Part shown: piece by piece, positions 57,758-64,000 of the stretch
Layout: each line of letters opens with the position of its first letter
Position numbering within the stretch: position 1 is the stretch's first letter
Assembly: GCF_011009015.1 (NCBI RefSeq)
Contig: NZ_CP048878.1
Span: 1-64,000, forward strand
Origin: Spartinivicinus ruber
GTDB lineage: Bacteria; Pseudomonadota; Gammaproteobacteria; Pseudomonadales; Zooshikellaceae
Length of the DNA stretch: 64,000 bases
Direction of reading: 5' to 3'
Notes under the pieces: generated by a model
What the model was told of the DNA's origin: nothing
Seen by the model: the letters and a program-made list of their open reading frames with translations, nothing else
Database searches by the model: none
Program-made: the position numbers and the translations under genes

Positions 57758-58124
57758 AGCTATACATGGTTTTATTGTCGTTTAGGTAAATCCAGCCTTT
57801 CACAATTCGGTAGATAAACCAAATGGCATTTGCAGCTAGCACCAGGTAGCCAACTAATATAATAGATAAAATTATACCTAACACTGTCCATAGCAAGCAA
57901 AACCAAAAGGTGCGTATTTGCCAACGGAAGTGGGATTCTACAATGGTATTTTTTACGTCATCTTGTTTCACATAATTTATAATAATAGCAACAAAGAAAG
58001 TGATACCAATTATAAAGGAAGCAGCTTGTAAAATATAAACGAGGGTAGCAGTAGATTTTGCTGAATTATTATTATCGTTGGTATAATTGCCATTGCTGCT
58101 TGGAGTTTTGTAAGGGTCTGTCAT
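57756..58124 (-). CDS. Small multi-pass membrane protein (DUF4870-like)
   Basis: This protein of about 122 residues has three hydrophobic segments (VYILQAASFIIGITFFVAIII, FWFCLLWTVLGIILSIILVGYLVLAANAIWFIYRI). The layout and the ending WFIYRIVKGWIYLNDN are typical of DUF4870-like proteins. I chose the ATG at 58124 (MTDPYKTPS), with GGA seven bases upstream, over the longer frame to 58220. Function is unknown. Confidence 0.78.
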   Translation of the reverse strand: MTDPYKTPSSNGNYTNDNNNSAKSTATLVYILQAASFIIGITFFVAIIINYVKQDDVKNTIVESHFRWQIRTFWFCLLWTVLGIILSIILVGYLVLAANAIWFIYRIVKGWIYLNDNKTMYS

Positions 58125-58322
58125 CATTTTTCCAATAAATTTAGTAGGGTATAAGAATATGCTGGGTAAACAAGCCGTGTTAAGGTTTGATAAAAGTATA
58201 TGAAATTTAACCATAAACATGTTAAATATGCCATAGCGCCAGGTTTGTTTTTGTTGGAAATTATTTCAAGAACAGAAGGCTTGGGTTATTGTATTCGCGT
58301 ATAGTAATAACTAGTTTGAAGT

Positions 58323-59087
58323 TTATGGTTTTTTATATTTGTTTGCTAATAAATCGTCAAAGTAATACTGGTCGTATTTTCCTGCTTTCTTGAACTTTGC
58401 TAGCGATTTATCAAAAATTTCAATTATTTTCTTGTTTTTGCTGTTTTTCTTTGTCATTAATAAATAAGCAGGCTTTTTCTTGATTGGAAGTGGGTGGTTA
58501 GTAAATAACTTTTTCATACTTTCTGGAAAGTGCTTATTTATCTCATAATAGCCAACTGTTAAGTCATGAGGAATAATATCAACTCTTTGTTTAAAAAGCA
58601 TTTTTAGTAGTTGTAAGTCGGATTTAACACGATTAACATTGAGAAATCCTTCTTTATCAAGGCGATCAAACTCATCGCTATAATGATAGCCAATAGTGGC
58701 TGCAATTCTCACTCCTTGTAACTCTTTTAAACTACTCCATGTAAAAGGGCTATCTTTAAGGTGAAAAAATACATAACTAATGGTGCCCACAGATTCTTTA
58801 CTATAAAAAAAATATTTTTCTCTTTCGGTGGTTTTTGACCATAAAAAAGTACCATCAGCTTCTCCTTTTTTTACCATTTCTAGCGCTCTAGCCCAATTAT
58901 AAAACCGATAATTTACTTTAATATTTTCAGTTGCAAATACTTCTGTCAAAATTCTTGGAGTAATGCCAAGGTATTTTAATGACTCAGAAACATAAGGAGG
59001 CCATTCTCCACCAACCAACGTTATGGTTTCATTGGACTGAATAAAGCCTGCATAGGTTATGAGTATCGAGCTAAGCAGCTTTTTCAT
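58323..59087 (-). CDS. Periplasmic family-3 solute-binding protein
   Basis: This 254-residue exported protein has a signal peptide (KKLLSSILITYAGFIQSNE) and the typical start of the mature domain, TLVGGEWPPYVSESLKYLGITPRILTEVFA. The domain has two lobes (about 20-105 and 190-240). No ABC partner is adjacent. AGGTAATAT precedes the ATG. The ligand is unknown. Confidence 0.83.
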   Translation of the reverse strand: MKKLLSSILITYAGFIQSNETITLVGGEWPPYVSESLKYLGITPRILTEVFATENIKVNYRFYNWARALEMVKKGEADGTFLWSKTTEREKYFFYSKESVGTISYVFFHLKDSPFTWSSLKELQGVRIAATIGYHYSDEFDRLDKEGFLNVNRVKSDLQLLKMLFKQRVDIIPHDLTVGYYEINKHFPESMKKLFTNHPLPIKKKPAYLLMTKKNSKNKKIIEIFDKSLAKFKKAGKYDQYYFDDLLANKYKKP

Positions 59088-59493
59088 ATATTACCTGTAA
59101 GAACAAAAAATAACACCATTTTACTAAAACTACTCTAACAGCCTAGTACAGAATGAGTCAGATTGATGAGGTTAGTGTTTATGCGTAAAAACTATATACC
59201 AGCTTTTCTCTATTTATTTTTTTCTGTGTCAATTCTTGGTGTAGGCTCTCCATGCCATGAAAAATGGCCTTGGCAGAAGGTTTAAAAATTTGATAAACAG
59301 GGTTAGGCACAATTTATAACGCCACAAAAATGCTAAAGCCTCGGATTTCACTAGGCTACATGTATTTATTTGTAGTTTGATGAAATATTGGGTCTAGATA
59401 ATCTAGACTGTTATTATTTATGGGTAGCAGTATAAGAGACTATGCATGAAGAATAGTGAGCAAGTATAACATTTTTAGCTTAACTCTTATTAA
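59088..59493. other. Intergenic stretch between binding proteins
   Basis: Non-coding except for the possible 34-residue ORF at 59181-59285. No RNA or repeat stands out. Confidence 0.5.
59181..59285 (+). CDS. Possible signal-peptide-like short ORF
   Basis: The ORF reads MRKNYIPAFLYLFFSVSILG, then VGSPCHEKWPWQKV, and stops. The first part is a plausible signal peptide and the whole may be the leftover start of a lost exported protein. GAGG lies upstream at a loose distance. Evidence is weak. Confidence 0.25.
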   Translation: MRKNYIPAFLYLFFSVSILGVGSPCHEKWPWQKV

Positions 59494-60156
59494 ATGTACA
59501 ATATAACGTTAGCATTGATCATATTAGCTGTTAGTTATACTGTTGAAGCAGAACAAGTTTTTTCTATTGCCCAAATAACTGGTGAAGACCCTGTCACTGT
59601 AAGTGCTAAAAAAATTCTTCGCACGGCATATCATAGTATTGGAATTAAAGTAAAATTTATTAAACTGCCCGCTGAAAGAGCATTGGCGTTGACTAACAAA
59701 GGCATGATTGATGGAGAGCTATTTCGAAAGGAAGGTCTAGCCAGACAATATCCTAACTTAATTCAAGTACCATATCCCTATATTAACTCAAGTTCAGTTG
59801 TTTTTGTTAAGTCCACAAATTTTGCAGTTAAGGGGTGGGAAAGTCTTAAACCTTATAGAATAGCTATTCTGGTTGGCTATAAGGAAGCTGAGCAAAATAC
59901 CAAAGGTTTCAACGTCTCGTTTGTGGATGCACCAGAGCATGGGTTTCAAATGCTAGCAATAGGTCGAGTAGATGTTGTAGTTGCTCCACCTATTATAGGA
60001 AAAAGCTATGTTGATAAAATAGGCGATAAAGAAATTAAAATGCTTTTACCTCCATTACAAAAAAGTCGATTGTATCATTATATACATAAAAAACATAAAA
60101 ATTTAGTATATAAAATTGCCTTTGCACTGAAAAAGGCTGCAGTCGGTAATTATTAA
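59494..60156 (+). CDS. Short periplasmic family-3 solute-binding protein
   Basis: This 220-residue exported protein has a signal peptide (YNITLALIILAVSYTVEAE) and the family-3 fold (VFSIAQITGEDPVTVSAKKILRTAYHSIGIKVKFIKLPAERALAL). It is shorter than most members (about 250). No ribosome site is obvious. It is convergent with the next binding protein. Confidence 0.8.
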   Translation: MYNITLALIILAVSYTVEAEQVFSIAQITGEDPVTVSAKKILRTAYHSIGIKVKFIKLPAERALALTNKGMIDGELFRKEGLARQYPNLIQVPYPYINSSSVVFVKSTNFAVKGWESLKPYRIAILVGYKEAEQNTKGFNVSFVDAPEHGFQMLAIGRVDVVVAPPIIGKSYVDKIGDKEIKMLLPPLQKSRLYHYIHKKHKNLVYKIAFALKKAAVGNY

Positions 60157-60177
60157 TCACTGTAAAATCTGGATTAC

Positions 60178-61050
60178 TTAATCATTAGTAAACGGGTTAT
60201 ACCATAAAGTTTTATTATTAACTGGTATATAGCTGGGTAGAAACGGGTTGCTAATTTTTATTAGCCTGCGTTTTTTCAAGTTTAATGCTTGTAGTGTCTC
60301 TTGGTAATATTGGTTAAAATGTCTATCTAAAGAACCATTTTTAACCATTATTGTTAAACCTGACTCTAGCCGTTTGGCCAGTTTAGGATTGTTTTTGCTA
60401 ACGAAAAATATAAAAGGGTAGGGGTAAAATAATAATATTTCTTGCTCAATAGTCATTGATGGGTATTTTACCTTTCTTGCTTTAAATTCTGGGATAATTT
60501 CATTCAAGCCTCTTGAAAAGTAATCAAATCGTTTGGCAGACAACATCCCAAATAACCCTTCATAGGTTGATCCTTCTACTACTTCAATTCCGTTATGTTT
60601 GAAAATAGGAATATCCCCCCAATTTTGGCCTTGTCCTACAGTAAGGTGCTTAAGGTCTGTTAGTGTTTTAATTTGAGAAAATAGAGGTTGATTATCTTTG
60701 TGAATCAGAAATACTCGGTACCCTGTAAGCCCTTTGATCAAAGGAATGGGCACTGGAATCATATGATCATCTAATCCCTCCATTCCTGCAGGGCTCCATA
60801 ACAAATTTAGAAGCTTACCTTCAATTGCTGTCTGGTTCCATCTGGCTGCAGTCATTTCCCCTATTAGTGGTTCCACTTTGTAGTCACCAAAGTTACCCCT
60901 GGTTTTTTCGAGCACTATATCGACTAGCTCGTAGTAATAGCTATATCGAGCAGCATTTTCCTCATTTTTAAGATACTTAACGACGGTTAGCTCAGCTACA
61001 ACAAAGGGGGATAAGCTAAGTAATAATAAATGAAACCATAACTTTCTCAT
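60178..61050 (-). CDS. Periplasmic family-3-like solute-binding protein
   Basis: This protein of about 290 residues begins with a signal peptide (RKLWFHLLLLSLSPFVVAE). The body has LNLLWSPAGMEGLDDHMIPVPIPLIKGLTGYRVFLI and YPSMTIEQEILLFYPYPFIFFVSKNNPKLAKRLESG, typical of divergent family-3 binding proteins. I chose the ATG at 61050 because it starts the signal directly; 61095 and 61083 are alternatives. No transport genes are adjacent. Confidence 0.8.
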   Translation of the reverse strand: MRKLWFHLLLLSLSPFVVAELTVVKYLKNEENAARYSYYYELVDIVLEKTRGNFGDYKVEPLIGEMTAARWNQTAIEGKLLNLLWSPAGMEGLDDHMIPVPIPLIKGLTGYRVFLIHKDNQPLFSQIKTLTDLKHLTVGQGQNWGDIPIFKHNGIEVVEGSTYEGLFGMLSAKRFDYFSRGLNEIIPEFKARKVKYPSMTIEQEILLFYPYPFIFFVSKNNPKLAKRLESGLTIMVKNGSLDRHFNQYYQETLQALNLKKRRLIKISNPFLPSYIPVNNKTLWYNPFTND

Positions 61051-61184
61051 TGTATGATTTGCTTTAGTTAGAATACTATTCATAAAGAGTAGCACATAGG
61101 AGTTTACTGTAGTCTTATAAATACAAAAATGATAGATAAGGTCTATTTAAGCATTAAACAATATGGGCAGGTTGGTGACTGATT

Positions 61185-63977
61185 ATGAGCCAATGGCAGG
61201 CATTTAGGAGAGAAGTGAGTGATATTTTTCACGAAGAACAACTAATCGAAGATGAAATACGACGTTTTGCTTATTCCACTGACGCAAGCTGTTATAGGCT
61301 TCTACCAAAGCTAGTGATTAAGCTTAATACAGAAAGTGAATTAGTTAAGCTCATTCAAGCTGCAAGTCAACACGGTATTCCTATTACTTTTAGAACTGCT
61401 GGAACCAGCCTTTCCGGACAAGCAATTACTGATAGCGTATTGGTTATGCTTACGGAGCATTGGACCAATTATCGAATAGAAAATAATGGTGATTTAATTC
61501 ATTTACAGCCAAGTATTATTGGAGCTGAAGCTAATCGTTTACTTGCACCATTTCAGCGTAAAATTGGCCCTGATCCTGCTTCAATTAATGCCTGTAAACT
61601 AGGGGGGATTATTGCTAATAACTCCAGTGGAATGTGTTGTGGTACAGCGCAGAACAGCTATCATACTTTGGCTGGTGTACGTGTGGTATTAGCTGATGGT
61701 ACTATACTCGATACTCGAAGTGTTGAAAGTGTACAAGCATTTAGGGGCTCTCATAGTGAGTTCTTAAATGAACTAACTCAGCTTGCAGAAACTATTCAAA
61801 CAAATAAACAATTATTAGAAAAAATAAAATATAAATATCGCTTAAAAAATACGACGGGTTACAGCATTAACGCTTTAGTAGATTTTACTGACCCTATTGA
61901 TATGCTATCTCACTTGTTGATTGGTTCAGAGGGGACTCTCGGTTTTGTATCAGAAGTAGCATTACATACCGTTCCTGAACATGCTAATAAAGCGACGAAT
62001 TTTGTATTTTTTTCTACAGTAGAGGCCGCTAGCGAAGCGGTTATTGATTTAAAAAAACAGCCAGTAGATGCAGTGGAGCTGCTCGACTACCGTAGCTTAC
62101 TCTCAGTGGCTGACAAGCCAGGAATGCCTAAGCTTGATCAATTGGGGGAAGACGTTGCAGCGCTACTAATTGAAACCCGTGCTGAAGATGCTTCTACACT
62201 AACTATACAAATCAATGCAATAGAAAATGTACTTAGAAATCATCAAGTGATTGAAAACTTATCGTTTACCACTGACTTAGAAAGGATTAATCAACTGTGG
62301 GATATCCGTAAAGGGCTTATTCCTGCCCTTGGCACTATCCGGACTGTTGGTACGACGGTCATTATTGAAGATGTTGCTTTTCCTATTGAACATTTAGCTG
62401 TAGGAGTAAGAGATTTACAGGCCTTATTTAAGCAGTACGGCTATGATGAAGGAATTATTTTAGGCCATGCCCTGGAAGGCAACTTACATTTTGTATTTAG
62501 CCAAGGATTTGATTCCCCAGAAGAAGTACAACGCTATCAGTATTTTATGGATGATGTCTGTGAAATGGTAGCAGTGAAATATCAGGGCTCACTTAAAGCG
62601 GAGCATGGTACTGGTAGAAATGTAGCACCTTATGTTGAGCTGGAGTGGGGCAGTGAGGCTTATCAGATAATGTGGCAACTAAAAAAGTTGTTTGATCCCA
62701 ATAATGTCTTAAATCCCGGTGTTATTTTAAACAAAGATCCAAAAGTGCATGTTAAGCACCTTAAAGCACTACCGAAAGCTAACCCTATTATTGATCGATG
62801 CATTGAGTGTGGCTTTTGCGAGGCGGTGTGCCCCTCTCGAAATTTAAGTTTTTCGCCCAGACAGCGTATAGCAATGTGGCGTGAAATTAATCGCCGAAAA
62901 GCAATAGGTGAAGCGACAGAGATCCTTGAGAAAGAATATCAATACTTAGGTGTAGATACTTGTGCAGCAACTGGTTTATGTGCTGATCGTTGCCCTGTCA
63001 ATATAAATACTGGCGATTTAATACGACAAATAAGAGGTAGCTCTAATCAAAAGTGGCATACTGTAGCAGCTTGGACAGCCAACCACTTTAAATTCACCTT
63101 AAACACAGCAAGAGCTGGATTACAGCTAATGAGTTTTACCCAGCGGGTAATAGGTGGAGAGCGACTGCAAAATATAACTGAAAAAGTACATCAGTACGTT
63201 AAAACGCCAGTGTGGTTACCAACAACACCTAAATCCCCTAAATTGAACCAATCAGCAGCTATTATTAGTTCTACTCATGAACAAGCAGTGGTGTATTGGC
63301 CGAGCTGTGTGAGCAAGGCCATGGGGGTAGTAGAAGACAGTAGTTTGCCACCTTTAATACAGCTAATCCCAAGTCTGTTAAATAGAGCTGGTTTTAATGT
63401 TTTACAGTTAGATGACCAACAATTGTGCTGTGGCCAACCGTTTGCCAGTAAAGGGTTTGCGGAGGTTGCAACTAACAAGCAAAAAGAGCTGGAACAAGCA
63501 CTGCTCGAAGTTTCTGCTAATGGGCGTTACCCAATATTGGCAGACACCAGCCCTTGCGCATTAAAGGTGAGAGAAACAGACGCATTTACGCTTTATGAAC
63601 CAATAGAGTTCACTCTGGCTAAACTTAACCCACACATTAGGTTTCAACCTGTTAAGCAAAAAATAGCCTTACACATCACTTGTTCTACTCAACGAATGGG
63701 TTTGGTAGATAAAGCTGTTAAGTTAGCTGAGCAATGTGCAGAAGAAGTAGTAATGCCAAAAGGTATCACTTGTTGTGGATTTTCGGGTGATAAAGGTTTT
63801 ACTCAACCTGATTTAAATGCCTCATCATTAGCCTCCCTGGCTGAACAAGTGGCTGACTGTGATGCAGGTTATAGCACCAGTTTAACCTGTGAAATTGGCT
63901 TAAGCCATCACAGTGGTATACCTTATCGGTCGTTGTTGTATTTAGTAAATGAAGCAATGGTACAAGGGAATCCCTAA
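61185..63977 (+). CDS. dld2: FAD- and Fe-S-containing D-lactate dehydrogenase (quinone-linked)
   Basis: This 930-residue membrane-associated enzyme oxidises D-lactate (or a similar D-2-hydroxyacid) and feeds electrons to quinones. The N-terminal FAD_binding_4 domain (about 40-250, FRTAGTSLSGQAITD) is followed by the FAD-oxidase C domain (HALEGNLHFVF, LKAEHGTGRNVAPYVELEWG). Two 4Fe-4S motifs follow (CIECGFCEAVCPS and CAATGLCADRCPV), and two CCG-type motifs lie near the end (CCGQPF, CCGFSGDKG). Layout and length match Dld-II of Shewanella and Pseudomonas. lldP and lldD are not in the window. Confidence 0.93.
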   Translation: MSQWQAFRREVSDIFHEEQLIEDEIRRFAYSTDASCYRLLPKLVIKLNTESELVKLIQAASQHGIPITFRTAGTSLSGQAITDSVLVMLTEHWTNYRIENNGDLIHLQPSIIGAEANRLLAPFQRKIGPDPASINACKLGGIIANNSSGMCCGTAQNSYHTLAGVRVVLADGTILDTRSVESVQAFRGSHSEFLNELTQLAETIQTNKQLLEKIKYKYRLKNTTGYSINALVDFTDPIDMLSHLLIGSEGTLGFVSEVALHTVPEHANKATNFVFFSTVEAASEAVIDLKKQPVDAVELLDYRSLLSVADKPGMPKLDQLGEDVAALLIETRAEDASTLTIQINAIENVLRNHQVIENLSFTTDLERINQLWDIRKGLIPALGTIRTVGTTVIIEDVAFPIEHLAVGVRDLQALFKQYGYDEGIILGHALEGNLHFVFSQGFDSPEEVQRYQYFMDDVCEMVAVKYQGSLKAEHGTGRNVAPYVELEWGSEAYQIMWQLKKLFDPNNVLNPGVILNKDPKVHVKHLKALPKANPIIDRCIECGFCEAVCPSRNLSFSPRQRIAMWREINRRKAIGEATEILEKEYQYLGVDTCAATGLCADRCPVNINTGDLIRQIRGSSNQKWHTVAAWTANHFKFTLNTARAGLQLMSFTQRVIGGERLQNITEKVHQYVKTPVWLPTTPKSPKLNQSAAIISSTHEQAVVYWPSCVSKAMGVVEDSSLPPLIQLIPSLLNRAGFNVLQLDDQQLCCGQPFASKGFAEVATNKQKELEQALLEVSANGRYPILADTSPCALKVRETDAFTLYEPIEFTLAKLNPHIRFQPVKQKIALHITCSTQRMGLVDKAVKLAEQCAEEVVMPKGITCCGFSGDKGFTQPDLNASSLASLAEQVADCDAGYSTSLTCEIGLSHHSGIPYRSLLYLVNEAMVQGNP

Positions 63978-64000
63978 AAATTACTATTTTGAAAGGTACC

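Noticed and set aside
59220..59285. Small RNA with hairpin in the gap between binding proteins
   Set aside because: The CCATG...ATGG pairing is short and there is no promoter or terminator around it.

Overview
This window reads as chromosome next to the replication origin of a low-GC gammaproteobacterium. It opens with a DnaA box and the canonical dnaA-dnaN-recF-gyrB block. About 10 kb further on is the glyQ-glyS / gmhB-plsC block, an arrangement I associate with Pseudomonadales and Oceanospirillales. The AT-rich composition, many secreted proteins and many orphan family-3 binding proteins suggest a marine Oceanospirillales-type organism such as Zooshikella or Spartinivicinus; that genus-level guess is inference only. 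I saw no tRNA, rRNA, CRISPR array, prophage or intact insertion sequence.

Layout. 1-6.5 kb: replication genes, with two parS-like centromere sites embedded in recF. 6.7-13.3 kb: an unknown membrane-anchored protein, then a minus-strand group of four exported proteins (a pair of diverged six-cysteine paralogues, a tetraheme c-type cytochrome and an unknown secreted protein). 13.5-20.1 kb: two acyltransferases, a sulfide:quinone oxidoreductase, gmhB and glyQS. 20.5-24.5 kb: ytoQ, a tandem-domain universal stress protein, a flavin monooxygenase and an arsenate reductase. 24.7-28.6 kb: a small cluster with an asparagine-synthetase-like enzyme whose catalytic Cys is replaced by Thr, plus a zinc-ribbon membrane protein, a bicupin and a PilZ protein. 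28.8-35.5 kb: aldo-keto reductase, App1-type phosphatase, an operon of GYF/AIM24-like protein, trypsin-like protease and membrane FHA protein, then PhnA. 35.9-38.2 kb: a minus-strand run of NADAR, a frameshifted GFA-family gene, an Asp/Glu racemase and a Vat-type acetyltransferase. 38.4-43.7 kb: a C-A-T-reductase NRPS of myxochelin-synthetase type behind a Fur-box-like site, followed by a siderophore-interacting reductase. 43.9-64 kb: metabolism, transport and helicase genes, a YopT-like (C58) cysteine protease, several lone periplasmic binding proteins and an FAD/Fe-S D-lactate dehydrogenase.

How the genes fit together. The origin block supplies initiation, the sliding clamp, recombination repair and gyrase, and the recF parS sites would load ParB beside the origin. 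The NRPS and the ferric-siderophore reductase plausibly form the last assembly step and the iron-release step of a catecholate siderophore whose aryl-acid genes lie elsewhere. The intergenic DNA is unusually rich in palindromic or MITE-like elements: one dispersed family with several copies, a second with two, and several single large palindromes. Decayed genes (GFA, a binding protein, an unknown ORF and a possible transposase tail) show ongoing gene loss. The best candidates for undescribed biology are the six-cysteine paralogue/cytochrome group, the Thr2 asparagine-synthetase-like cluster, the FHA/protease/AIM24 operon and the lone YopT-like protease.
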